From assembly GCF_000758605.1 (NCBI RefSeq), contig NZ_CP009282.1:4650001-4714000 (forward strand): a stretch of DNA of 64,000 nucleotides, in the 5' to 3' direction. The DNA comes from Paenibacillus sp. FSL R5-0912 (lineage in GTDB: Bacteria > Bacillota > Bacilli > Paenibacillales > Paenibacillaceae). Below, one piece after another: positions 1 to 9,172 of the stretch. Below the pieces are notes generated by a model, which worked only from the letters and a program-made list of their open reading frames with translations, searched no databases and was not told where the DNA came from. Each line of letters begins with the position of its first letter. Position 1 is the first letter of the stretch. The translations under genes and the position numbers were made by a program.

Positions 1-1900
1 CAAAAATCCGCGACAGATTCTTCTCGGTCTCCCCGATATACTTGCTCACAATCTGCGAGACATCGATCTTGTAGATTTCCAGATTCAGCTCTGTCGCAAT
101 GACCTCAGCTGCCATTGTCTTCCCGGAGCCGGGCGGCCCGGAGAACAGGATGTTCAGCCCTCTGCCAAGGGACAGCCGTCCGGCAAAGCCCCATTCCCCA
201 TAGACCAGCGCCCGGTATTTCACCTGACGGCAGATTTCCTCAAGCTGGCTCAGCTGCTCGCCGGGAAGCACCAGCATGTCCCAGGTATACATGGCCCGGA
301 TCTTCGTCGCCAGCGCCTGAATCTTGCGGCTGGACTGGAAGTAACACGCTTGGTACAGGTCCTTGGCGCTAATCTCAACCTCCCTGGAACCATTCCAGAC
401 GGCGATATTCTCGCCGCCGTTCAGCGCATCCCGGATTTGACTGGAAGTGAAACGGAAGCTTCCGCTGAAGTCATCCAGCTCAATCTGCGGAGACAGCCTG
501 TAGTCCTGCCCCAGGGCAGTCCATGCCGTCTTCCGGGCGGATGCATCCGGAAAGGGCAAGTCGAAGGGCATGAAATTCAGTGGAACCCCGGTCAAGCTGA
601 TCCCCCACTGCGCTTCTCCAAGGATAAACGTCAGAGGCGAACAGGCTGCCAGCATATCTACCAAAAGCCGGACCTGAAGGCTATAACGGTCATCCTCTGT
701 CACTGCACTGTCGAAGCCGGTGAAGCAAAGAGCCGCATTATGCAGCAACGCATGCCGTCCAAGCAGTCTCAGCATGTCGCTGAAATTCACCTCAGGAAGC
801 AGCAGCTTGCCCATGTCGGCAACCAGTACAGAGGTCCCCAGCTTGCCGCAGACCCCACGGATGCCGCTTAGTTTCCCGGCTTCATCCGGGCCGCTGCAGT
901 ACAGCAGGCTGCTGGGGCTACGCGGCTCCCCGCTGCTGTAATACTTCACAAACCGCAGCAGCCTGTGCTCCAGCTCTGCCGGAAAGCCAGTCTGCAGCGG
1001 AAGCGGCACAAGGCTCAGGCTCGCCGCCTTCGTCAAGCGCTCGTCCAATACCTCATAACCAAGCAGCAGATTCACCGCCCAGTCCTCCAGCTTCAGCGGC
1101 CGGGCGATCAGCGGAATGCGGCAGTCGCCGTAATCCCCTGACCGCTCCAGCAGAAACTTCATGAGCGGTGAATTTGCATCGAACAGCAGGCGGGCACTAA
1201 GCCGCTCTTCCTCCGTCCCGGTGAATAATTGCAGGACAAGATCTACCGAAAGGCGCTTATCCGACATATCATTCTGCAGGTAGGCGTAGATACGTTCATA
1301 CTTCCGGTCCAGTTCAAGTGCAAGACAAGCGACAAGTATGCTTACCTCCAGTCCCGACAGCTTGAGCGCGGAAGCCACCTGCGGGAGCATCAGCCGGGGA
1401 CCCTCACCGGGCGGCTGCCCGGAAGATAGCCCGTAGCTGGCCTCCAGCCGGGCAGCAATTTGCCGTTCCAGATGAGCGATTTCCGCTGTCAGGAGATTGA
1501 GGTAGCGCTCATCCTCAGGCTGGACATCCAGCAGACTTCGGATCTCTTCGTCTACCAGCGCCAGCTCTGCACCATGCTGCGGTGCCTCAAGCAGCCTTAG
1601 CTTAAGCCGGAGCTCCAGCAGCTGCAGCTCATCTGCCAGATGCTCGTGGTTGGAGCTGTAGGGCGGAGCAGCTTCGCTGCGCCCGGGTTCGGGAGCAGGA
1701 GTACAGGCCGTCGCTGGTTCGCCACCGGAATGAGCAGATGCTGCTGCGTCTGCCAGCTCAGGAGCAGCAATTGAACATGCTGCATGGCTTAAATCAGTGG
1801 CAGACCTCAATTGATCCGGAGCAGTTACAACTCCGTGTTCCGCACACTTCGTTTCCGGCGGTTCCTGTCGAAAGGTTCTGGCCAATTTTTTGAATTTCAT
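1..1900 (-). CDS. eCIS-type AAA+ ATPase, C-terminus cut by window edge
   Basis: The frame is open from an ATG at 1900 to the left edge (about 633 codons visible), so the C-terminus lies outside. Residues 1-100 are A/P/E-rich and low in complexity, followed by helical sequence. A first, apparently degenerate P-loop (GPDEAGK, around residue 337) precedes a good Walker A, GPPGSGKT (around residue 590), and a downstream KYIGETEKNLSRIF segment typical of AAA+ ATPases. Tandem AAA domains, the first one dead, fit the ATPase conserved in extracellular contractile injection loci (the Afp15/CIS15 type), thought to help particle assembly or disassembly. The context agrees: an eCIS cargo toxin and its cassettes lie directly upstream on the same strand. 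It could be another two-domain AAA protein, but the neighbourhood makes eCIS the better call. Confidence 0.75.
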   Translation of the reverse strand, partial: MKFKKLARTFRQEPPETKCAEHGVVTAPDQLRSATDLSHAACSIAAPELADAAASAHSGGEPATACTPAPEPGRSEAAPPYSSNHEHLADELQLLELRLKLRLLEAPQHGAELALVDEEIRSLLDVQPEDERYLNLLTAEIAHLERQIAARLEASYGLSSGQPPGEGPRLMLPQVASALKLSGLEVSILVACLALELDRKYERIYAYLQNDMSDKRLSVDLVLQLFTGTEEERLSARLLFDANSPLMKFLLERSGDYGDCRIPLIARPLKLEDWAVNLLLGYEVLDERLTKAASLSLVPLPLQTGFPAELEHRLLRFVKYYSSGEPRSPSSLLYCSGPDEAGKLSGIRGVCGKLGTSVLVADMGKLLLPEVNFSDMLRLLGRHALLHNAALCFTGFDSAVTEDDRYSLQVRLLVDMLAACSPLTFILGEAQWGISLTGVPLNFMPFDLPFPDASARKTAWTALGQDYRLSPQIELDDFSGSFRFTSSQIRDALNGGENIAVWNGSREVEISAKDLYQACYFQSSRKIQALATKIRAMYTWDMLVLPGEQLSQLEEICRQVKYRALVYGEWGFAGRLSLGRGLNILFSGPPGSGKTMAAEVIATELNLEIYKIDVSQIVSKYIGETEKNLSRIF

Positions 1901-1918
1901 CGGCAGTTATGTCCTCAC

Positions 1919-1968
1919 TCTATATTTTCTCGTTCATATATAAAGTAAGTTTGGGGAGGGGGATTACA
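1919..1968 (-). promoter_or_regulatory. Leader of the AAA ATPase gene, shared with 6810-6860
   Basis: The 50 bases just upstream of the ATPase gene, centred on ATATGAACGAGAAAATATAG (minus strand), recur in diverged form at 6810-6860 in front of a truncated toxin cassette. The element contains a C-rich box (AATCCCCCTCCCC) and an AT-rich box, so it may be a promoter. It also encodes a tiny open frame (MNEKI) in both copies. A role as promoter or leader is inferred from position only. Confidence 0.4.
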
Positions 1969-2089
1969 ACTGGGTGAAATGATTTACGGGAGTTTTTTGT
2001 CAGAAGGATAGCTGAAAATGAAAGCACGTGGAGTGTGCATTTTTCAGTTGTGATTAAATTTTAAAAAACCGCAAGAAAACGATTATAAC

Positions 2090-2143
2090 AAAAAAACAGA
2101 TCAATTACAGTGGGAGAACTTACCATAATTAACCTGTTTTTTT
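2090..2143 (-). terminator. Terminator-like inverted repeat after the immunity gene
   Basis: AAAAAAACAG and CTGTTTTTTT flank a long AT-rich loop. On the minus strand this lies about 60 bases beyond the immunity gene that stops at 2200 and ends in a T run. The stem is short and A/T-rich, so it would be a weak terminator. Apart from this and the ATPase leader, I see nothing else in 1901-2199. Confidence 0.4.
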
Positions 2144-2199
2144 ATACGTATTATTAGTAATAATATATTTTAGGAATGGAAAGTAATATGACCAGTTTA

Positions 2200-2871
2200 T
2201 TATGTCCAGTATACTCCGATTTCCTCAAATGAAGCCATACTTTCACTCAGACCTTCGGAATCTTCTGCTCCAATTATTTCAATCTCCCTTATTGTTAACG
2301 TGATTTTTTCATCAGGATTATTAACTTTTCTATCATATATGGCGATTAGCAATTCAACCTGCTCAGAAGTCATCTCATAATAATCTCGCCAAGATTCAAT
2401 TGCATAGTCACTCTTCATTAACTGCCTTTCTATTAAATAACCACCACATTGAACTAGTTTGACAATATTATCAATTGAAGTAAATGTATCATTATCACCC
2501 CAAAATGCAGTTGTAATAGATGGGAAGGCTGTACCATTTTCACCTTCTTTAAGAAGGTATTCTAAAGTTTCATTTTTAGCTATCTCAAGAACTTCCTTTG
2601 GTGCATCTATAAAAAAATCAATTGCTTTAGAGATATCTGTTCGTGTAACGTTGTCATTTCGAAATGCCCCAACTAAATATTTATCTATGAAGGAAATAGT
2701 GCCTCTTCCTCCCGAACCATCAACAACACTATAGTTTTCTCCATCCCATGAATGCTCGTATGATAATTCTGGATAGTGAGCAACCATTATTGCATGAGCT
2801 ATAGATGCAAGTATACAACCTCTCCATAGAATGCTTTTATTTAATTGATTATTTAATATTAATGGTTTCAT
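2200..2871 (-). CDS. Predicted immunity protein for HNH toxin tip A, family not recognised
   Basis: A 223-residue acidic, soluble protein with no signal peptide or membrane segment. An AAGGAG ribosome site precedes the ATG. It begins 58 bases after the end of the truncated toxin cassette that carries an HNH nuclease tip, which is where immunity genes sit in polymorphic toxin systems. I do not recognise the family, and it lacks the clear SUKH look of the other three immunity genes here. The immunity role is inferred from position. Low G+C compared with the toxin body suggests it arrived with the tip. Confidence 0.6.
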   Translation of the reverse strand: MKPLILNNQLNKSILWRGCILASIAHAIMVAHYPELSYEHSWDGENYSVVDGSGGRGTISFIDKYLVGAFRNDNVTRTDISKAIDFFIDAPKEVLEIAKNETLEYLLKEGENGTAFPSITTAFWGDNDTFTSIDNIVKLVQCGGYLIERQLMKSDYAIESWRDYYEMTSEQVELLIAIYDRKVNNPDEKITLTIREIEIIGAEDSEGLSESMASFEEIGVYWT

Positions 2872-2929
2872 TATGTTTCTCCTTTTCGGTTAAGTTGTTG
2901 GTATTGTCTTTCTAAGTTTATCAAAAGTC

Positions 2930-4864
2930 TTAGGGTAATTTATTGGATTTTTCTCTATTTGCTTTTCTAGATAAAACTTGAGCATTACTATAACTGTTAG
3001 AGCCACCTTTATCCCTTGGAATAATATGATCTATTTGCCATTCATTAGGATCAGGTGTAACGCCTTTCTTGCTTTTTTGGGGTTTGGTTAGTAATTCGCT
3101 TGTATCATCAGACTTAACAACGCCTCCATTTTTTTTCATATTCTCTTCAATTATCTTTTTCTTTTGAGCCGGAGTAAAATCCTTCCCAGAACCTACATAC
3201 TTGGAATCTTGAATATGTGAATAAGGTCCATTACCAGATTGAAGAGTGCTTATCTTCTCTGCTTGATGTTTTTTTGGTTTTTGAGGTTTATCTTTAACCG
3301 TGTCCGCAATACTATCAAAATCAATTTTACCGTCTTCTTTTGCTACTGCTTTATTGTAGACTTCTTTTCTCTCAGAAGCCTTCAAGCTCTTGATTTTGTC
3401 ATACTCAGCCTGAGTACTAATTCCTGCTTTTCTTCCATCGAGATTTTCTACTTCTTCTATAGTACCGTCAGCCAGCAGCACCCAAGGATTAACCTCGCCG
3501 TATAGACGGATATGCTTACCTTTGCGCACCAGCTTGAACTTCTTAAACTTGAACTTCTGCAGAATCCGGCCAACCAGATCCTGGAGCTTTTTGGCCCCCT
3601 TCATGAGCCCTTTCTTCAGGCTCTTGATCACGATTTTACCATTACGGATAATCATGCTGCCGGTCTTGGAGACCAGGTTGGCTCCGCTTTTCAAAAGGCC
3701 CTTGATGCCCTTGGTTCCTGCTCCGGCTGCTGCCTTCACACCTTTTTTGGCTGTTGAGGTGCTGCCCTTCTTAAGGGCTGTGCCCGCCTTATTGAGCCCT
3801 TTGCCAAGTCCCTTCATCCCAAGCGCCATGGCTAGCTCGACCAACCCCATAGCCATGGCCGTTGCCAGTGCGATAGCAGCAGGTTCAATCATCTTCTGCC
3901 AGCCCTGAACCAGGTAAGTGCCCACCTGCACGGAGGCTTGCGCTAAGGTCTGCGCGACAGAAACAATGGCCTGAGCTTCCATCAGAACAGTGATCGCATT
4001 AATAATGGGGCCAATCAGAACGGAAATAGATCCACCAGTGATGACTAGAGCAGCGCCAACGGTAACCAATATTCCCGCTACGGCTGCCAGGAGCTGTAAT
4101 CCATGGGCCTTCATCCATTTTATTACAAATGATTTAATCTGGTCAAACAACATTTTCGCATTGTTCGCACGAAGCTTCGCACCGTCGGCAATTTTCCCGC
4201 CAAGGCTTTGATTCTCTTTTCCGGTGTCGAATTCTGCCAGGATGCTGTCCATCGTAGCCGGGTCGCGGCTGCCTGAGAGCTCCTTGGTTTCCCCGTCCTT
4301 GAGATTCGCTTCCTGCACCAGCGCCGGGTCCATCTCGCCTTCTTCCACCGACTCCATCTCGATATCTTCTGCGGTAAGCTTCTCTTCTGCAGCCGGACCC
4401 GCTTCTTCTACCGCTTCGCCTTCTGCCGCTGCGGCCCCCATAGGCTTGGAGATGTCTACACCGAGCAGATATTCCCACATCTTGCCTTCCAGGTGGCTGA
4501 GCGAACGCTTCGCCGCCTTGCCGAGCGCCCCAATCCGGGCAAGCACATCAAGAAAAGTGGCAATGAACAGGTTGCCTAACGTGGAGATCAGCTTGGTATA
4601 GAAGTTCTGTACCGCTGCCAGTGCCTGATCCACCTTGGCGGCCAGGAAGTCCATGACCTGAGTGACTTTTGTTTTGAGCTTTTGCGCCAGTTGATTGACG
4701 GCCTTAATGGCCTTGTCGACGACTCCGTCAATTTTGCTGCATATTTTGGCGGCTATACCAGGGAACTTGGCAAAGACAACCGACACCAGCTTTTTAAGCA
4801 GCGCACCCAGCCCCTTGATCAGGGTGGTAATCAGCTTGCGGCCCAGTTCAATAATACCCAGCAC
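2930..4864 (-). pseudogene. Truncated eCIS toxin cassette A with classic HNH nuclease tip
   Basis: This 644-residue frame matches residues from about KQAVLGIIELGRK of the full-length toxin (9561-13652) through the hydrophobic region and the junction motif KHIRLYGEVNPWVLL (around residue 456). It then changes to a unique C-terminus. The tip has a textbook HNH core, WQIDHIIPRDKGG...SNAQVLSRKANREKSN, so it is a predicted DNase. The frame opens only at an internal GTG with a TAA a few codons before it and no ribosome site, and the N-terminal eCIS targeting region is missing. I read it as a silent donor cassette, not an expressed gene. Its partner is the immunity gene at 2200-2871. Confidence 0.8.
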
Positions 4865-4888
4865 GGCCTGTTTGGCTTTTTAGAAAAT

Positions 4889-4925
4889 AAAAAACCTTGA
4901 AAGTTATTAACCAACAAGGTTTTTA
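4889..4925 (-). terminator. Terminator after the immunity-gene fragment
   Basis: The arms AAAAAACCTTG and CAAGGTTTTT flank a loop of about 14 bases. Read on the minus strand it lies just beyond the immunity fragment that stops at 4985 and ends in a T run. The same hairpin follows the intact immunity gene at 8875-8909. Confidence 0.6.
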
Positions 4926-4984
4926 GAATAAATACTATTTAATCCATAAGTATTATCTTGATTCAATTGAGGTTCAAGCATTAA

Positions 4985-5185
4985 TCACTGTTTATTGTAG
5001 TTGCTCAATTCTTCTTCCCAGAAACTTCCTTGAATAAGCGAATCAGAATCTATCTTCTCATATATGTTAGCAATCCAAGATAACGAATCTTTTGTTGCAT
5101 TTCTTTCAAGAAATGCCTTTTTTCCATTTACATCTTTTATCTTTTCAATAAAATCAACTAAAACTATCCTGCCCAATGTTAGCAT
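4985..5185 (-). pseudogene. 3' fragment of SUKH-like immunity gene
   Basis: About 60 codons nearly identical to the C-terminus of the immunity protein at 8973-9530 (from VDFIEKIKDVNGKK to the stop), with the first two thirds missing. The break is sharp at about 5165. It is a scar of a former toxin/immunity pair at this spot and is unlikely to be functional. The stretch between it and the next hairpin (5190-5310) shows nothing recognisable. Confidence 0.8.
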
Positions 5186-5310
5186 CCGAACCGTATAATT
5201 CGAAGTGTCTTTCCTTCGTAAGGATAGTTAAAATATCATTTTCCTACAATATTTTTTGAACACCATCCTTATTTTATCAACAGCGCATAATTAAGTAGCC
5301 AAAATACATA

Positions 5311-5341
5311 TTAACGGTTAGCTGGTACGACTAACCGTTAA
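5311..5341 (-). terminator. Stem-loop after SUKH immunity gene B
   Basis: A perfect stem, TTAACGGTTAG/CTAACCGTTAA, with a 9-base loop lies 14 bases beyond the stop of the immunity gene at 5355. It has no strong T run, so it may act as a weak terminator or a 3'-end stabiliser. Confidence 0.5.
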
Positions 5342-5354
5342 TGGAATCTACCGA

Positions 5355-5963
5355 CTAATCTTTTAGTAAATCATCATCTAACCATATTTCTACATCCCCA
5401 ATATCTCCACTTTCAATAGTATCCTGACTGATATTCATATTAATCAAAAATTCTATAAATCCATTTGCCGCACAATACATATTATCCCAATAATTGTCTA
5501 TATCATTTATTCCTGAATCTTTTCCAAGAATTAATTTAGCCGTAAATTCATTTTCATGGTTCCAGAAATAAATCTTACCAATTGTAGCGTCCTTTACTCC
5601 TAAGCAAATTAAATTCCCACCTGGACATTCACCAATAGGGATTAAATTATGGGGTATCCTTTCCTCATAACTCTCTATTTGTTCGGAGAGGCCATCGAGT
5701 CCATAGAAACCATCAAAGTATTGTTGTCCATCACTTTTAGTCAATGGTGATGCTTCAACAGGTTTGAAAACTATCATATTGTCAAAAAACACTTCATCGA
5801 AACTCAACAGAAATTCTTTATACTCTTCTGGAAAAGTGAAAGCATACCTCTTCTCAAACTCTAATAAAGCTTGACTTCTTGAATTATCAGTAATAATACT
5901 AGACTTTTCGACACCTAATTTAGTTAGTAAATTAATTATTTCGTTTCTAATGCTGCTTTCCAA
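5355..5963 (-). CDS. SMI1/KNR4 (SUKH) immunity protein for toxin tip B
   Basis: A 202-residue protein with a SUKH-1 look: FEKRYAFTFPEEYKEFLLSFDE near residues 32-55, then a LIPIGECPGGNLICLGV segment followed by acidic strands. SUKH proteins neutralise diverse nuclease and deaminase toxins by binding them. The start is TTG at 5963, chosen because a strong GAGGAGG lies just upstream and the frame begins one base after the toxin-tip stop at 5965, implying coupled translation. It stays intact although its toxin partner is 5'-truncated. Confidence 0.85.
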   Translation of the reverse strand: MESSIRNEIINLLTKLGVEKSSIITDNSRSQALLEFEKRYAFTFPEEYKEFLLSFDEVFFDNMIVFKPVEASPLTKSDGQQYFDGFYGLDGLSEQIESYEERIPHNLIPIGECPGGNLICLGVKDATIGKIYFWNHENEFTAKLILGKDSGINDIDNYWDNMYCAANGFIEFLINMNISQDTIESGDIGDVEIWLDDDLLKD

Positions 5964-5964
5964 T

Positions 5965-6808
5965 TTAGTAACCTCCTCTTAAATCTGATGCTGAACCTAC
6001 GTGTGGAATATGCTTATGCAGTTTGGTAGGTATCAATTCAATAGTATCGTGATCCAAATGATGGGGAGTCAAGCCTTCTTTTCTCAACCAGTTTTTAGCC
6101 TGGGTTCCACTACTGAAACCTTTGCTTTTCATAAGGCTTTCATATACTAATTTGAAATCATTATCTGAACCATCAAGTTGTCCTGGCTTAAACTTCAACT
6201 TTCCTCTAGACCAAGGAGAAAAAACAGGTCTATTGTTGTTAAATTCCACTGGGCTGCCACCAGTAACGCTTAAAGCATCACTGTTATCAGAATACCATTT
6301 TCCATTACCCGGTTCTCCTTCCCATTTTCCATTCGTTCTTGGCAACCTAGTTAGTGGATTCTCTAGATCCTGAAGATCATCAAAATTTATCTTACTCTTA
6401 TCTCCGTCTGCATTCTTAGCGATATATGCTCGCTCTTTATTTTTCAGTGTACTGATTTTTTCATACTCTGCATCACTTAAAGAAATCGGTTTCTTCCCTT
6501 TAAGCTCAAGCTTCTCCAATTGTTTCTCATTGACGTCCTTCATCTTTCCGTCAATCAGCAGCACCCAAGGATTAACCTCGCCATATAGACGGATATGCTT
6601 ACCCTTGCGCACCAGCTTGAACTTCTTGAACTTGAACTTCTGCAGAATCCGGTCAACCAGACCCTGGAGCTTTTTGGCCCCCTTCATGAACCCCTTTTGC
6701 AGGCTCTTGATCACGATTTTACCATTACGTATAATCATGCTGCCGCTCTTGGAAGCAAGCTTGGCTCCGGATTTCAGCAAGCTCTTGATGCCCTTAGCTC
6801 CTGCACCT
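5965..6808 (-). pseudogene. Truncated eCIS toxin cassette B with HNH/Endo VII-like tip
   Basis: The toxin-derived part starts abruptly at about 6808 inside the GAGAKGIKSLLKSGAKLAS region of the full toxin. It keeps the junction motif KHIRLYGEVNPWVLL and then switches to a unique tip of about 200 residues ending LTPHHLDHDTIELIP...LHKHIPHVG. The HH...LH...H.G spacing resembles the LHH-type nucleases of the HNH/Endo VII superfamily. The usable start is only a TTG at 6780 with no good ribosome site, and almost nothing of the delivery region remains. It is probably a silent cassette. The immunity gene at 5355-5963 follows by one base. Confidence 0.75.
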
Positions 6809-6809
6809 G

Positions 6810-6860
6810 CTCTATATTTTCTCGTTCATATTTAAAATGCGTTTTGGGAAGGGATTTCAA
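6810..6860 (-). repeat. Second copy of the ATPase leader element, fused to cassette B
   Basis: CTATATTTTCTCGTTCATAT followed by TAAA and a G-rich box (plus strand) matches 1919-1968 with a handful of changes. Here it joins directly to the broken 5' end of cassette B, not to the ATPase gene. It therefore marks a recombination joint and may also supply a promoter to the cassette. Confidence 0.6.
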
Positions 6861-6876
6861 GAAGAAAAGGAAGATA

Positions 6877-6920
6877 AAACAGGCTAGTCCGATGATTATG
6901 CTCCGGACTGGCCTGTTTAT
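6877..6920 (-). terminator. Strong terminator after SUKH immunity gene C
   Basis: AAACAGGC-TAGTCCG and CGGACTG-GCCTGTTT form a long stem with a 12-base loop. On the minus strand it lies 45 bases beyond the immunity stop at 6965 and ends in TTTTATCTT. It would insulate cassette C from the element upstream of cassette B. Confidence 0.75.
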
Positions 6921-6964
6921 TAACTATCTTTTTGAAAATACTTATTTTATCTGAAGACTCGGTG

Positions 6965-7402
6965 TTACACATATCCGCTCATTATCACTTCAATACCAAT
7001 ATTGTCTACTAGAAGATCTCTAAGGGTAGGTGCTACTTTCACAGCATCATTAATATCCAAGTCACCAAACCCTACCATATACAAACCCAAACCACCTTCT
7101 CCTTCCAAATATATAATCACATTACCTCCTTCATCATCTCCGATCGCAAGTGATCTTGGAATATATTTTTGTATATGATAAGCTTCGTTCATCTCAATGC
7201 AATCCACCGGACCCCATATTCGGATATACATTTTTTCTTTCACTTTAATTTCTACTTCGGTAGCGATACTTATAAATTCAATATAGTCAAAAGGAACCTC
7301 AATAGTGGAATAATTAAGAAGTTTGCTGATTTCTTCCTTTTCTGCAGGAGATTCTCTGCTATCTATTGAATACATTGAACTTATTTCCTCAAAAATACTC
7401 AT
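6965..7402 (-). CDS. SMI1/KNR4 (SUKH) family immunity protein for toxin tip C
   Basis: A 145-residue acidic protein with SUKH features: the early VPFDYIEFISIATEVEI segment and a RSLAIGDDEGGNVIIYL strand pair, as in SMI1/KNR4 proteins. The ATG overlaps the end of toxin tip C by 14 bases, so the two are translated together. A terminator follows at 6877. Predicted to bind and block the SHH-like nuclease tip of cassette C. Confidence 0.8.
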   Translation of the reverse strand: MSIFEEISSMYSIDSRESPAEKEEISKLLNYSTIEVPFDYIEFISIATEVEIKVKEKMYIRIWGPVDCIEMNEAYHIQKYIPRSLAIGDDEGGNVIIYLEGEGGLGLYMVGFGDLDINDAVKVAPTLRDLLVDNIGIEVIMSGYV

Positions 7403-8870
7403 CTAGATCAATCCTTTCGAAAGGTACTTTAAGCTTTTCCAACATTTTATATTGCTGTTCCATTACCTTTTCTATTGTTTCTCTAGTGAATCCCGCAGCT
7501 TTAAAATCCTTTAAAGTATTTTGCAGCTCTTGTTGCAGAGTTGTGCTCCACTTTCCCAGTTTTTCAGCAACTCTTGCATCTCTTCTCTCATTTTGTCTAT
7601 TTGTGATCTCAGTATGCGGTAATTTTTTATTGGTTTCTATAGTTACTGTGGGCGCTTTGTTATACTTATAGCCATACTGCTCTAGGTTCTCTTTTGCCCA
7701 TAATCCTTGTAAGCCATGATGTGATTCCAGTTTACCGCCATTCGGTCCCCTTCCTCTTGGTCTTGGTAGAGCTTCTTCATGTGTTTTATTAAATAATATA
7801 AAATTAGTTTCTTTTAAGTTTTCAAAATTAATCTTACTTTTATCTCCATCTGCCATCTTGGAGATAGTTTTCAGCTCTTCTTCTTTTAGTTTTTTAAGTT
7901 CACTATATTCGGCATCGCTGAGTCTGATAGGTTTCTTTCCAGCATCTTCAAGCTGCTTCAACTTTTGTTGGTCGACGTCCTTCATCTTTCCGTCGATCAG
8001 CAGCACCCAAGGATTAACCTCGCCATATAGACGGATATGCTTACCCTTGCGCTCCAGCTTGAACTTCTTGAACTTCTGCAGAATCCTGTCAACCAGACCC
8101 TGGAGCTTTTTGGCCCCCTTCATGAGCCCCTTTTGCAGGCTCTTGATCACGATTTTACCATTACGGATAATCATGCTGCCGCTCTTGGAAGCAAGCTTGG
8201 CTCCGGATTTCAGCAAGCTCTTGATGCCCTTAGCTCCTGCACCTGCTGCGTTCTTGACTCCCGTAGCCGCGGCTCCGATCCCCTTCTTCGCAGCTTTTCC
8301 GGCCTTATTGAGCCCTGCTCCGATGGCCTTGAAGCCCAGCTCCATAGCCAGCTCAACGAGTCCCATCGCAAGCGCGGTTGCGAGCGCAATGGCCGCAGGC
8401 TCAATCATCTTCTGCCAGCCCTGGCTCAGATAGGTGCCGATATAACCGGAGGCTTGGACAAGAGTCTCGGCGACGGACTTAATCGCATCTGCTTGCAGGT
8501 ACACGGTGATCATGTTGATAATCATCGGAAGTGCCGCCGTGATCGCTCCGCCGGTAACAATCTCCGCTACTACAACTCCAGCCAATATACCGATGACTGC
8601 AGCCAAAAGCTTCAATCCGTTACTCTTCATCCATTTTATTACAAATGATTTAATCTGGTCAAACAAGTTTGCGCGCCAGCTGATCAATAGCCTTGTCGAC
8701 GACTCCGTCAAATTTTTCGCTGCATATTTTGGCGGTTATGCCAGGGAACTTGGCAAATACAACCGACACCAGCTTTTTTTAAGCAGCGCGCCCAGCCCTT
8801 TGATTTGATTATTGATCACTTTGCGGTCCTGTTTAGTAATACCCAGCAAAACCAGTTAGGCTTTTAGAGA
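7389..8870 (-). pseudogene. Truncated, frameshifted eCIS toxin cassette C with SHH-like nuclease tip
   Basis: The continuous frame is 7389-8711 (440 residues). Its body is almost identical at DNA level to the full toxin (compare 8140-8640 with 10400-10910). The junction motif lies near residue 230, then a unique tip contains LESHHGLQGLWAKENL and PHTEITNRQNERRDAR, resembling SHH-type HNH/Endo VII nucleases. At the 5' end, 8660-8870 is a decayed copy of the region around 4690-4880 with frameshifts and a deletion of about 0.5 kb that removes everything between QLA and LFDQIK. The only start is an out-of-frame TTG. No targeting domain remains, so it is a silent cassette. Confidence 0.8.
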
Positions 8871-9172
8871 ATAGAAAAACCTTGAAAGTTATTAGCCAAC
8901 AAGGTTTTTGAATAAATACTATTTAATTCTCATAAGTATTATGTTGATATAATTGGTGGTTCAAAGCATTTATCACAGTTTATTGTAATTGCTCAATTCT
9001 TCTTCCCAGAAACTTCCTTGAATAAGCGAATCAGAATCTATTTTCTCAAGTCTGTTAGCAATCCAAGCTAACAAATCTTGTGTTGCATTTCTTTCAAGAA
9101 ATGCCTTTTTCCCATTTACATCTTTTATCTTTTCAATAAAATCAACATATGCAATCATTGATTCTGCCAACT
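8870..9172. repeat. Duplicated junction segment, copy 2
   Basis: Partner of 4870-5185: decayed toxin start, terminator hairpin and immunity-gene tail in the same order. This copy runs into the intact immunity gene, so it is probably closer to the original. Confidence 0.75.
8875..8909 (-). terminator. Terminator of the active toxin/immunity unit
   Basis: The arms AAAAACCTTG and CAAGGTTTTT lie about 65 bases beyond the immunity stop at 8973. The minus-strand reading ends in a T run. Confidence 0.6.

Larger units (their letters stand above)
4870..5185. repeat. Duplicated junction segment, copy 1 (toxin start, terminator, immunity tail)
   Basis: About 310 bases covering the truncated toxin start, a terminator hairpin and the last 60 codons of a SUKH-like immunity gene are repeated, with scattered differences, at about 8870-9172. 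Both copies join the same immunity tail to the same internal point of the toxin gene, so one junction was duplicated. Confidence 0.75.

Noticed and set aside
4985..5185. Independent small immunity gene
   Set aside because: It matches only the last third of the immunity protein at 8973-9530 and has no ribosome site, so it is a fragment.
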